Source: RGIG3102 sp045633415 (GTDB taxonomy: Bacteria > Bacillota > Clostridia > Oscillospirales > Ruminococcaceae). Taken from it: a stretch of DNA of 64,000 nucleotides. Below, one piece after another: positions 15,712 through 23,350 of this stretch. Location of the stretch: the NCBI GenBank assembly GCA_045633415.1, contig JAZQYH010000058.1, positions 1-64,000 of the forward strand. Reading direction: 5' to 3'. Position numbers and translations under genes: made by a program. Positions within the stretch are counted from its first letter, which is position 1. Each line of letters begins with the position of its first letter. A model generated the notes under the pieces. The model was not told where the DNA came from. It saw nothing but the letters and a program-made list of their open reading frames with translations, and ran no database searches.

Positions 15712-15996
15712 ATGACAGTAAAACAGTTTGCGCTGGCAACAGGCTATGCACATACATATATACAAAGCGCCTGCAAAAAGGGCAGGATACCTTGCACTAT
15801 GTGTAACGGCAAATGGGAGATTTCTCCCGCTTTGGTGCCGTTGTGGGCGGCAAAAAGATGCAGACCAGCCCAAAAAAGCGGCAAAACAATACACAACAGC
15901 GTCACTGTGTACCAGAGAGAAGTGGATAGATACAATGCACGGCACGGCACACAGTATTCCTATGGCGAGGCTGTGGCAAAGGAGCTGATTAAATGA
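15712..15996 (+). CDS. phage DNA-binding-like protein, 94 aa
   Basis: Begins with a MerR/excisionase-type helix-turn-helix (VKQFALATGYAHTYIQSACK, then GRIPCT and a beta hairpin with NGKWEI), which recalls helix-turn-helix proteins that read a winged site. The C-terminal half is basic. AAAGGAGG gives a strong ribosome site. The stop overlaps the next start by ATGA. It could be an excisionase, but without an integrase partner I leave it as a DNA-binding protein. Confidence 0.65.
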   Translation: MTVKQFALATGYAHTYIQSACKKGRIPCTMCNGKWEISPALVPLWAAKRCRPAQKSGKTIHNSVTVYQREVDRYNARHGTQYSYGEAVAKELIK

Positions 15997-16343
15997 CAAA
16001 GCATAAAAAACAGTGGCTGGAACAGGCGTGGAAGCTGAAAGCCGAAATAGAGCACTGGGACTGGGTTATGGCTGGCGGTGCTTTTGGGGCGGACTGCTGT
16101 GACGAGCCAGACCACACAGACAGGCTGGCACAGATAAAGGAATGCAGGGCACAGGCTTTTGCACAGCTGGAAAAAAGAAAACAGGCAATCAATCGGCTGA
16201 AAAACCCGGACCAGAAAAAAATACTGTGGCTGAGATACATAGAGCATTATAAATGGGAAGATATTTTTTACAGCATGAACTACGGCAAAACCAGATGCCA
16301 CGAAATACACAACAGGGCTGTAGCACAGCTGGAAACTGTATAA
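15993..16343 (+). CDS. phage late transcription regulator-like protein
   Basis: A 116-aa protein whose C-terminal half (NPDQKKILWLRYIEHYKWED, then YGKTRCHEIHNRAVAQL) looks like a sigma-70 region 4-type helix-turn-helix. This is as in ArpU/RinA/DUF1492 regulators that switch on phage packaging and structural genes. It stands directly before the terminase genes, the classic place. The N-terminal half is helical. The assignment is by position and pattern. Confidence 0.68.
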   Translation: MTKHKKQWLEQAWKLKAEIEHWDWVMAGGAFGADCCDEPDHTDRLAQIKECRAQAFAQLEKRKQAINRLKNPDQKKILWLRYIEHYKWEDIFYSMNYGKTRCHEIHNRAVAQLETV

Positions 16344-16684
16344 AGCGGACTAAAACGGACTTTTTGCTGTGTTAACATAAAAATGCGAAAACCAGATAGC
16401 CCACGGTGTTTCTCTCAAGTTTATGCATATGCAGTTTAACAGCAGAATACCAGCTGTAAAGACGTGGGCAAAAGACTGACTGCCTTTGTCTGCACCACAA
16501 GGCTATGCCACAGGCAAAGGTTAAAAGGGAAAAGCTGTCACATATTTTTTGCAGGAGCAGGTGGCAGGAAATTTTACAGAATTTTACAGAATTTTACAGA
16601 AGCTAAAGGAAGGGAGAAATATAAAAAAGGCTCCCTTGCCTTTTACACAAGGCAGACACAAAATACACAAAAGGAAGTGATTCA
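16344..16684. other. non-coding gap before terminase, candidate pac/cos region
   Basis: A 341-bp gap. It holds three tandem copies of the 10-mer ATTTTACAGA (16571-16600) and a small hairpin TGCCTT / AAGGCA at about 16643-16660. A frame from 16464 crosses it but overlaps the terminase gene and looks random. The position just upstream of terS is where packaging recognition sites are often found. Confidence 0.45.
16571..16600 (+). repeat. triple 10-bp direct repeat
   Basis: Three exact tandem ATTTTACAGA units, 85 bp before the terminase small-subunit start. Small terminase subunits often bind such short repeats. Confidence 0.7.
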
Positions 16685-17122
16685 GTGGCAAAAGAAAAAA
16701 CAAACAAAACCAAAAAAACACAGCCAGAGAGTGAAAAGGCTGCCAGTACAACGACAGACACAGCACAAACAACGACAGAATCAGTTTACATAACAACAGG
16801 CACAGCCCAAACAACAGATACAGCACAAACAACAGACACAGCACAAACAACAGACACAGCTGACAGGACACCCCCCCTGCAGCCTGCTGTCAGCTGTACA
16901 ACACACAGCACAGGGGGAAGAAAAAATCTGAAAGAGCAGATAATGGAGCGTATGGACAGAAAAGACTGGGAAGAGGTTATAGATGGTGTTATCCAGAGAG
17001 CCAAAAATACAGACAAGGGCTTTGAGGTGTTCCGAGACACCATTGGCGAAAAGCCAGCTGGAAAACAGGAAGTGGATATAAAAGAAATACCAAAGATTAT
17101 GGTGGTAAGGCGCAATGGATAG
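16685..17122 (+). CDS. terminase small subunit-like protein
   Basis: A 145-aa protein with a GTG start behind AAAAGGAAG. The N-terminal 65 residues are low-complexity: basic, then Thr/Ala-rich with a 15-bp DNA repeat giving three TTDTAQ units. The C-terminal 70 residues (KNLKEQIMERMDRKDWEEVI and FRDTIGEKPAGKQEVDIK) match the oligomerisation/linker part seen in small terminase subunits. It overlaps terL by 8 bp. The Thr-rich extension is unusual and may be a recombination product of the repeat. Confidence 0.65.
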   Translation: MAKEKTNKTKKTQPESEKAASTTTDTAQTTTESVYITTGTAQTTDTAQTTDTAQTTDTADRTPPLQPAVSCTTHSTGGRKNLKEQIMERMDRKDWEEVIDGVIQRAKNTDKGFEVFRDTIGEKPAGKQEVDIKEIPKIMVVRRNG

Positions 17123-18533
17123 AACTATAGAAATTCTGCCTGTCTACTACGACTGGCTGATAGAAAAGAAATACCCTGTCAATATACTGGTGGGTGGGCG
17201 AAACAGCGGCAAATCCTATTTTATGCAGCAGCTGGCAACTATAAACACCCACAATGCCGACAAATACACCCTGCTGGTAATCGAGGATATCGAGACCAAC
17301 ATAGGCGCAGGTGTAAAAAGCGGTATCGAAAAAAGGCGGGAGGAATTTGGCATTGATATGCTGTATTCCTCCACAAAGGCACCGCCAGAGATAAAGCATA
17401 TAAACGGCAACAAGGTGCTGTTCAAAGGCTATCGCACCGACGACCAGCAAAAGCAGGTAAAATCTCTCAACGAGGTCACTGCCGCTTGGTACGAAGAAGC
17501 TGAAAACATCACCTACAATCAGTTCAAGGCTCTGCGAATGCAGTTAAGGGGCGGCAGTCCCCAAGACAGACAGCTGTTTTTAACACTTAACCCCATCAAT
17601 CAGCAGGGCTTTATCAATCAGTATTTTTTCCAGCGAGTGCCAGACAAAGTGTATCAGCGCTTTGAGGACGGCAGACCAAAGGTTTTTGAGGTGAATATAC
17701 AGGTGGAAACCGACGGGGAGAAAATTGCCATTCCCTGCATTGTGGTATGCACCACCTATAAAGATAATCCATTTCTTACAGCAGAGCAGAAAGCTGACAT
17801 CGAGGAGCTGAAATATACCGACAAGGATATGTATCGGATGCTGGCGCAGTGCAAGTTTGTAAAGCCACAGGGGGCGTTTTTCCCAGAGTTCAGACAGGGT
17901 ATTCACACCTGCGAGCCTTTTCCTATACCAAGCCATTGGCGAAGATACCGTGCCTTTGACTATGGTCTGGATATGCTGGCTTGCTACTGGATAGCGCTGG
18001 ACGATTCTGGCAGGGCCTATGTGTATAAAGAACTGTACGAAAGTGATTTGATTATCAGCAAGGCGGCTGAAAAGATAAAGGCGATGACAAAGGAAGGCAT
18101 TTACGAGACCTTTGCACCGCCAGACCTGTGGAACAGACGACAGGAAACAGGCAAAAGCGCCATGGAAATCTTTGCCGACAACGGTGTGTGGCTGACAAAG
18201 GCAGACAACGACAGGGTACAGGGCTGGCTGAATGTAAAGGAATGGCTGGCAGTAAGGCAGGCCGCAGACGGCACACAGCAGGCAAATCTGGTGATATTTG
18301 ACAACTGTACAAACCTTATCAGATGTCTGCCACAGCTGTGCAGGGACAAGGCAAACCCCAACGATGTGGACTCAAAGACAGACCACGAGCTGACCCATGC
18401 ACCAGACGCCCTGCGCTATTTTCTGGCTGGCAGACCTGCACCGAAAACACCCCAGGCAAAACAGCCTGTGTACAACTTTGAAGTGGAAAAACCAAAAGCT
18501 GAAATCGACCACGAAGATTTTATCTGTGTGTAG
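17115..18533 (+). CDS. terL: phage terminase large subunit
   Basis: A 472-aa DNA-packaging motor of the PBSX/T4 superfamily. The ATPase domain has Walker A GGRNSGKS (residues 27-34) and a Walker B followed by Glu (AAWYEEAEN, about 118-126), with the coupling motif LTLNP. The RNase H-like nuclease domain starts at FDYGLDMLACYWIALD and ends with HELTHAPDALRYF. Length is normal. It overlaps terS by 8 bp. A non-coding stretch with repeats follows. Confidence 0.95.
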   Translation: MDRTIEILPVYYDWLIEKKYPVNILVGGRNSGKSYFMQQLATINTHNADKYTLLVIEDIETNIGAGVKSGIEKRREEFGIDMLYSSTKAPPEIKHINGNKVLFKGYRTDDQQKQVKSLNEVTAAWYEEAENITYNQFKALRMQLRGGSPQDRQLFLTLNPINQQGFINQYFFQRVPDKVYQRFEDGRPKVFEVNIQVETDGEKIAIPCIVVCTTYKDNPFLTAEQKADIEELKYTDKDMYRMLAQCKFVKPQGAFFPEFRQGIHTCEPFPIPSHWRRYRAFDYGLDMLACYWIALDDSGRAYVYKELYESDLIISKAAEKIKAMTKEGIYETFAPPDLWNRRQETGKSAMEIFADNGVWLTKADNDRVQGWLNVKEWLAVRQAADGTQQANLVIFDNCTNLIRCLPQLCRDKANPNDVDSKTDHELTHAPDALRYFLAGRPAPKTPQAKQPVYNFEVEKPKAEIDHEDFICV

Positions 18534-18585
18534 GTGGGGTTAAAAAGCTTCTGCCGACAATGCGACTTTGCACAGCCCTTACAAT

Positions 18586-18630
18586 GCACAGCTTTGACTT
18601 TACCCAGAGAAGCAGGGTGGTGGAGGGATT
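18586..18630 (+). repeat. partial copy of interspersed repeat (left arm)
   Basis: 45 bp beginning GCACAGCTTTGACT and ending GGTGGTGGAGGGATT. It is repeated almost exactly at 18661-18705, differing at two positions. Only the left arm is present here. Confidence 0.8.
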
Positions 18631-18660
18631 GTTATATACAACATATGACAATGTGATTTT

Positions 18661-18797
18661 GCACAGCTTTGACTCTATCCAGAGAAGCAGGGTGGTGGAG
18701 GGATTATTTTGCCAATAGCAGATGACTATATCATCTTTCAACAGACAAAACAGGGCATCATACATACACCCCCCCCCACCACAGCTCATATATACAA
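18661..18797 (+). repeat. interspersed ~100-bp repeat, copy 1 (full)
   Basis: Left arm ends GGTGGTGGAGGGATT, centre GCCAATAGCAGATGACTATA followed by TCATC (a 5-bp palindrome around CTATA), then CAACAGACAAAACAGGGCAT, and a right end of nine C residues plus ACCAC that complements the left GTGGTGGAGGG. It stands between terL and the next phage gene. Terminal inverted repeats recall a miniature element. Antisense translations of it are open but meaningless. Confidence 0.75.
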
Positions 18798-18819
18798 CAC
18801 TTTAAGAAAAGGAGAAAAA

Positions 18820-19098
18820 ATGACTATTGTACTTGCTATAGCACAGCTGGTGCTGGTGCTTCTGACACCTACATTTTTCTGCGCTGGCTTTTATTTCGGC
18901 TACAACACAGCGGAAGATGTGCTGACAAAACAGCTGGTAAACAGGGATAAAATCCCTGCAGTACAGCTGTTTGAACATACAAAACAGCTGGTGATGAAAA
19001 AAACACACAAAGAGACTGACGAAGAAAGACTTGCCAGAATACTGGCAGAAAATGTGGAAAACTTTGGCACAAATGTGCCGCAGAAAGAGGTGATATAA
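18820..19098 (+). CDS. small phage membrane protein
   Basis: A 92-aa protein with one N-terminal membrane helix (IVLAIAQLVLVLLTPTFFCAGFYFGY) and an acidic/basic helical tail (KETDEERLARILAENVENFG). AAAAGGAG precedes the ATG at 18820; an upstream extension in the same frame would run into the interspersed repeat and is rejected. It ends directly at the portal start. Function unknown. Confidence 0.7.
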   Translation: MTIVLAIAQLVLVLLTPTFFCAGFYFGYNTAEDVLTKQLVNRDKIPAVQLFEHTKQLVMKKTHKETDEERLARILAENVENFGTNVPQKEVI

Positions 19099-20694
19099 GT
19101 GCAGGGTGTAACAGACATCTGGAAAGATTACCAAAGAGGCAGGGACTATCTGAACAGCATTAACCTGTTTGACAGGGTGGAAACCTGCTTCAATATGGTA
19201 AACGGTGACCAATGGAAAGGGCTGAAATACGGCAAGGAAAGACCGCCACAGCTGAATATCCTGCTGCCGATTATGAAATCTTCCACAGCTATGGTGGGGC
19301 AGAATGTAATGAACATCGAGTACCTCAGCCAGAACTATGGTGAAAACAGGGAAAAGCTTTTGCAGGTTACACAGCAGCTGAACATCCACGCCAGAAAGAC
19401 TTGGGAAAGGCTGAAGATGGACAAACTGAACTGGGAAATCCTGCAGGATGCTTTTATCGGTGGCAACAGTGCATACTGGTTTTACGACGATGCCACAGCC
19501 CCCGAGGGCAGAATTATGGTGGAGACTCTGGACACAACCAATCTTCTGCTGGGAGACGAACAGCAGGCAGACATCCAGAAACAGCCCTACCTGTTGATAG
19601 TACAGCGCAAGCAGGTGCAGGATGTAAAAAAACTGGCAGAAAGCTATGGTGTGCCCAGCCGTGACCTTGCCGCCATTGTGCCGGACACCGACACAGACCT
19701 GCAAATCAACGGCGACAACGAGGTAAGGGGCAGTGAAAAGGTGACAGTTGTTGCAAAGCTGTGGAAAAAGGACGGCTGTGTACATATTATGCGAGCCACC
19801 AAAACGGTGGTTATCCAGCCAGAGACTGCTATTGACGGGCTGACACGCTACCCTGTGGCAATGTATGTGTGGAAACCCCGCAAGGGGCTGGCAAGGGGGG
19901 ACGGCGATATCTGGGACAAAATACCCAACCAGATTTCCATCAACAAATCACTTTTCCGTATGGAACAGGCTGTGAAAAGCGCCGCCTATCCTATCAAGGT
20001 GTATAAAAGCGAGCTGTTGCAGGACAATCAGCTGACAAAGCTGAATCAGCCCGGGGCGGCTGTGGCTGTAAGAGGTATGGGGGAAACAAGCCTTGCCAAC
20101 ATTATCAGCTATCTTCAGCCTGCAAATATTTCACCCTTTGCCCAGAGCTACTGGCAGGATTTGATTACCCTTACACGAAACCTGTCTGGCAGTGGTGACA
20201 ATCTGGAAAACGTAAACCCAGAGCAAGCCAGCGGTGTTGCCATTCAGGCGGTAATGGACGCCAAACTTTTGAATGTAAATATGCAGGTGGCGTCTTTCCG
20301 ACAGTTTGTGGAAGATATAGCATGGATATGGTACGAAATGTTTGTGGTGTACAACCCAAACGGCATTGAGATAGTCCAGGAAACTGGGGAAGGTATGGTG
20401 AAATATCTTATCTCCCAGCTGGAGCTGAAAGGGCTGAAAGTGGATATCAAAGTGGACGCCCTGCCAGGCTCTTCCACCCACGCCGCACTGAAGGACGCAC
20501 AGCTGAAAAGCCTGCTGGACAAAGGCTTTATCACTTTTGAAGAATATGTGTCTGTCCTTGGCAATGACAGTAATATGCCTGTGGAAGCCTTCAGACGAAT
20601 TGTGGAAAACAGGCAGAACACAGCCCGTCAGCTGGCAGGGCAGGTTTTACTTTACACTAAAGGAGGAACAGCCCATGAAATGCAACCTGTGTAA
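19099..20694 (+). CDS. phage portal protein
   Basis: A 531-aa dodecameric portal through which DNA enters and leaves the capsid. GTG start with AGAGGTG at good spacing. Typical features are the N-terminal DQWKGLKYGKERPPQLNILL, the central LARGDGDIWDKIPNQISINK, and the long C-terminal helical stem region ASGVAIQAVMDAKLLNVNMQ preceding EDIAWIWYEMF. Length and the position after terL support the call. The pattern is of P22/podoviral-type portals. Confidence 0.9.
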   Translation: MQGVTDIWKDYQRGRDYLNSINLFDRVETCFNMVNGDQWKGLKYGKERPPQLNILLPIMKSSTAMVGQNVMNIEYLSQNYGENREKLLQVTQQLNIHARKTWERLKMDKLNWEILQDAFIGGNSAYWFYDDATAPEGRIMVETLDTTNLLLGDEQQADIQKQPYLLIVQRKQVQDVKKLAESYGVPSRDLAAIVPDTDTDLQINGDNEVRGSEKVTVVAKLWKKDGCVHIMRATKTVVIQPETAIDGLTRYPVAMYVWKPRKGLARGDGDIWDKIPNQISINKSLFRMEQAVKSAAYPIKVYKSELLQDNQLTKLNQPGAAVAVRGMGETSLANIISYLQPANISPFAQSYWQDLITLTRNLSGSGDNLENVNPEQASGVAIQAVMDAKLLNVNMQVASFRQFVEDIAWIWYEMFVVYNPNGIEIVQETGEGMVKYLISQLELKGLKVDIKVDALPGSSTHAALKDAQLKSLLDKGFITFEEYVSVLGNDSNMPVEAFRRIVENRQNTARQLAGQVLLYTKGGTAHEMQPV

Positions 20695-20824
20695 CACAGA
20701 AATGCTGGTGGACAGGGTGGTGGAACGACAGGCAGACAGCGTGACGGAATTTTACTACAAATGCCCCAACAGACAGTGTGCAAACTTTGGGTATAGGGAA
20801 AAGCAGACAGAAAAAGGTGAATAA
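20675..20824 (+). CDS. tiny zinc-ribbon protein
   Basis: A 49-aa protein with two Cys pairs (CNLCN and CPNRQC), a Com-like zinc ribbon. AAAGGAGGA precedes the ATG at 20675; its start overlaps the portal end by 20 bp. In some phages such proteins control translation or act as accessory factors, but here the role is unknown. Confidence 0.6.
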   Translation: MKCNLCNTEMLVDRVVERQADSVTEFYYKCPNRQCANFGYREKQTEKGE

Positions 20825-20836
20825 AGAAGAAAAATA

Positions 20837-20930
20837 AGCAGGGTGATGGAGGGGTTGTTACGCCAATAGCAGATGACTATATCATCATTCAACAGACAAA
20901 CAGGGCATTGTAAACACTCCCCCCTCACCC
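20837..20930 (+). repeat. interspersed repeat, copy 2
   Basis: Begins AGCAGGGTGATGGAGGGG, contains GCCAATAGCAGATGACTATA, and ends with a C-run plus TCACCC. Confidence 0.75.
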
Positions 20931-20978
20931 AAAAGGCTGACAGCTTTGCTGACAGCATTACTTTACCCCGTCCCTGCA

Positions 20979-21104
20979 ATGCACAGTCTTGACTTTACCC
21001 AAAGAAGCAGGGTGATGGAGGGATTGTTACGCCAATAGCAGATGACTATATCATCTTTCAACACACAAAACAAGGCATTTTAAATACACTCCCCCCCGCC
21101 ACAC
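20979..21104 (+). repeat. interspersed repeat, copy 3
   Basis: Same order as copy 1, with left arm ATGCACAGTCTTGACTTTAC leading to GGGTGATGGAGGGATT, the centre with GATGA-CTATA-TCATC, and the end CTCCCCCCCGCC. Confidence 0.75.
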
Positions 21105-21157
21105 AAATATATTTCGCAGGCCAACAGCGTAGAAATGGCAGAAAGAAGGCAACCAAT

Positions 21158-21868
21158 ATGGAAGAAAAAGACATTGTGATGACTGACACAGGCGTAGAAG
21201 GTCAGGAGCTCGCCGCACCTGAAAGTACACAGAATGTCACACAGGCGATGGAAACACAGCCTGCAGCTGAAAACCAGAGAACCGACAGAGACTCTTTTTT
21301 TGCAAACCAGCGCAGAAAACAGCAGCTGGACGAAGCCAGAGCCACAAACGCCCGTCTGCAGCAGCAGATTGATACAGCCCACAGGACGCTGGGCACATTC
21401 TTTGAGGGAGACTCTCTGGAAGAACAGCTGGACTATGCAAGGGCGAAGGCTCTTGGCACAGAAGTTTCCACTATCCGCAGACAGAAAGAAACCGAGACAC
21501 AGGCAGTTTACAGTGAACTGCAGATGTACAGAAACAGGGAAATCCACAGAATGATGGCAGAGGACCTGCAGGCTGTACAGTCAATTGACCCCACTGTAAC
21601 ATCCCTTAATGACCTGCCGCCCACCTTTCTGGCACTGCGATTCAACCACAATGCGCCTATGAGCGCACAACAGGCTTTCATCGCTATGAAAGCCATTGAA
21701 ACACAGACAAAACAGCCTAAACCAGACAGCGTGGGCAGTATACTGGGGGCAGGCAATGCAGAAAGCGAATTTTTCACCAGCGAAGAGCTGGATGCCCTTA
21801 CACCCCACAGTCTTGACAACCCCAAAATTATGGAAAAAGCCCTGCGCAGTATGGCAAGGCTGAAATAG
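21158..21868 (+). CDS. phage scaffold (capsid assembly) protein
   Basis: A 236-aa Gln/Glu-rich helical protein (RRKQQLDEARATNARLQQQI), with no enzymatic motif, coded immediately before the major capsid gene. This is the usual place and composition of a scaffolding protein that guides procapsid assembly and then leaves. GAAAGAAGG precedes the ATG. The call rests on position, charge and predicted coiled coil. Confidence 0.75.
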   Translation: MEEKDIVMTDTGVEGQELAAPESTQNVTQAMETQPAAENQRTDRDSFFANQRRKQQLDEARATNARLQQQIDTAHRTLGTFFEGDSLEEQLDYARAKALGTEVSTIRRQKETETQAVYSELQMYRNREIHRMMAEDLQAVQSIDPTVTSLNDLPPTFLALRFNHNAPMSAQQAFIAMKAIETQTKQPKPDSVGSILGAGNAESEFFTSEELDALTPHSLDNPKIMEKALRSMARLK

Positions 21869-21884
21869 GAAAGAGGAATAATTT

Positions 21885-22703
21885 ATGGCATACACAAACT
21901 TTAAACCAACTATCTGGTCCAAGCAGGTACAGCTGGACCTTGCAAAACTGATGGTGTTCAGAGAAATCTGCAATACAAAATTTCAGGGTGATGCAGGCAG
22001 AGGCAAAACTGTAAAGATTCTGGGTATCTCCAAACCTACAGTAAAAGACTATGTGCCTGGCACAGCCATCGCCGCCGCCGAAACACCAGCCGACACCTCT
22101 ATGGAGCTTCACATCAATCAGTTCAAATACACAAACTTCCTTGTGGACGATGTGGACGACGCCCAGAGCAATGTGGACATTATGAAATCCCTTATGAAAG
22201 GCAGTGCCGAGCAGCACGCAGAAGTAGCAGACAGCTACATTGCAAATCTTGTGAAAGAGGCAAAAACAGTGGTGGACTCCAAAGCTGTTTCCACACCACA
22301 GCAGGCAAAGGAAATTATCGACGATGCCTTTATCTCCCTGTGGAACGAAGGGGTGAAAACAGGCAAAGACACCTTTATCGTGGTTTCTCCATGGTTTTAC
22401 TCCCTGTTCAAATCCAGCCTTACAGAAATCCTGACAAACAATGTGGATATGGTGGAACGAGGCATTTTCGGTATGTACAACGGTGCCTATGTAAAAATGT
22501 CCAACAACCTTGCAAAAGACGGCGAAGACGACTGTATCGCACTGATGACAAAGGATGCCATCGCCTATGCTGACGGCATTGACGAAGTGGAAGCCTACAG
22601 ACCACAGGACTCCTTCTCTGACGCTGTAAAGGTGCTTCATACCTTCGGTGCAAAGGTTGTTCGCCCGGAACAGCTGGTATGTATGAAAGTACACAAGGGC
22701 TGA
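21885..22703 (+). CDS. major capsid protein, N4-gp56-like
   Basis: A 272-aa capsid subunit of the HK97-fold family that includes N4 gp56. Recognisable features are the N-terminal FKPTIWSKQVQLDLAKLMVF, KTVKILGISKPTVKDY, LHINQFKYTNFLVDDVDDAQ and AYADGIDEVEAYRPQDSFSD. GGAAAGAGG before the ATG. A terminator hairpin follows the stop, as often seen after a highly expressed capsid gene. Confidence 0.88.
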   Translation: MAYTNFKPTIWSKQVQLDLAKLMVFREICNTKFQGDAGRGKTVKILGISKPTVKDYVPGTAIAAAETPADTSMELHINQFKYTNFLVDDVDDAQSNVDIMKSLMKGSAEQHAEVADSYIANLVKEAKTVVDSKAVSTPQQAKEIIDDAFISLWNEGVKTGKDTFIVVSPWFYSLFKSSLTEILTNNVDMVERGIFGMYNGAYVKMSNNLAKDGEDDCIALMTKDAIAYADGIDEVEAYRPQDSFSDAVKVLHTFGAKVVRPEQLVCMKVHKG

Positions 22704-22709
22704 TAAGGT

Positions 22710-22739
22710 GGGCAGGGTGACTCTCTGCCCATTATTTTT
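22710..22739 (+). terminator. hairpin after the capsid gene
   Basis: GGGCAG / CTGCCC stem with a 9-base loop, followed by ATTATTTTT. Confidence 0.75.
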
Positions 22740-22756
22740 AAAACAAGGGGGATTTG

Positions 22757-23350
22757 ATGAAAACCTGGAAAGAAATAAGAACAGAAACTCTCAACCTTGG
22801 TTTTGAGAAAATCAAAGCCTACGAAAAAAACAAACAGGCTTATGTGGAAGCTTACAACTGGGCACAGGGGGTAATTGCTTCCACCATAGGCGGTGTCATC
22901 AGCCAGCTTGCCGTCGGGTGCAGTGGCAACCACAGGCATATTTTTGACCTGCAGGAAATGGCACGAGGAAATGGCGATGAGTTTATTGCCCTTGCACGTA
23001 CAGGGGTTACGGATATAAAAAACAATGTGCTTTCCGGCTGGAAACTGACAGACAACCGCTTCCTTATGTTGCCTGAAGGCTTTGAGGGTACTGCCGTGGT
23101 GAACATTCTGGTTATGCCATCGGACATCAGCGAAACTTCGGGGGAAGACACGGAGTGTCCACTGCCTGTAAAATGGGCAAACATCATGCCCTACCTTATG
23201 GCAAACAGGCTGTTTCTGGACGACGATGCCTCCAAGGCTGGCTACTACTGGAACTTGTATATGGATATGCGAAACGAAATTCTTGCAAGGGAAAATGCAC
23301 CCCAGCTGGCTGTAAAGGGCGGATATGATATAGACGGGTGGTGTATCTGA
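22757..23350 (+). CDS. phage head completion/connector-type protein
   Basis: A 197-aa protein coded directly after the capsid gene and just before a large tail/stabilisation protein, the usual location of head-tail connectors. It starts MKTWKEIRTETLNLGFEK and has a central LGITDIKNNV-like beta region and a C-terminal MPYLMANRLFLDDDASKAGY helix. AAGGGGG precedes the ATG. The stop TGA overlaps the next ATG by one base. Assignment is by position. Confidence 0.6.
   Translation: MKTWKEIRTETLNLGFEKIKAYEKNKQAYVEAYNWAQGVIASTIGGVISQLAVGCSGNHRHIFDLQEMARGNGDEFIALARTGVTDIKNNVLSGWKLTDNRFLMLPEGFEGTAVVNILVMPSDISETSGEDTECPLPVKWANIMPYLMANRLFLDDDASKAGYYWNLYMDMRNEILARENAPQLAVKGGYDIDGWCI

Larger units (their letters stand above)
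20825..21157. other. non-coding gap made of two repeat copies
   Basis: A 333-bp gap between the portal module and the scaffold gene. It holds two copies of the interspersed repeat (20837-20930 and 20979-21104), separated by about 48 bp with a short palindrome (GACAGC-TTT-GCTGAC type). I see no gene or promoter. Confidence 0.65.

Noticed and set aside
15712..15996. Phage excisionase
   Set aside because: The helix-turn-helix fits, but there is no integrase nearby and its place before the late regulator is not typical, so I kept it as an unspecified DNA-binding protein.
16464..16793. 109-aa open frame upstream of terS
   Set aside because: It overlaps the terS-like gene in another frame, has no ribosome site and a random basic composition.
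18520..18789. Minus-strand frame over the interspersed repeat
   Set aside because: Similar antisense peptides (DDIVICYW) occur at every repeat copy, which comes from the DNA repeat itself; no start signals or codon bias.
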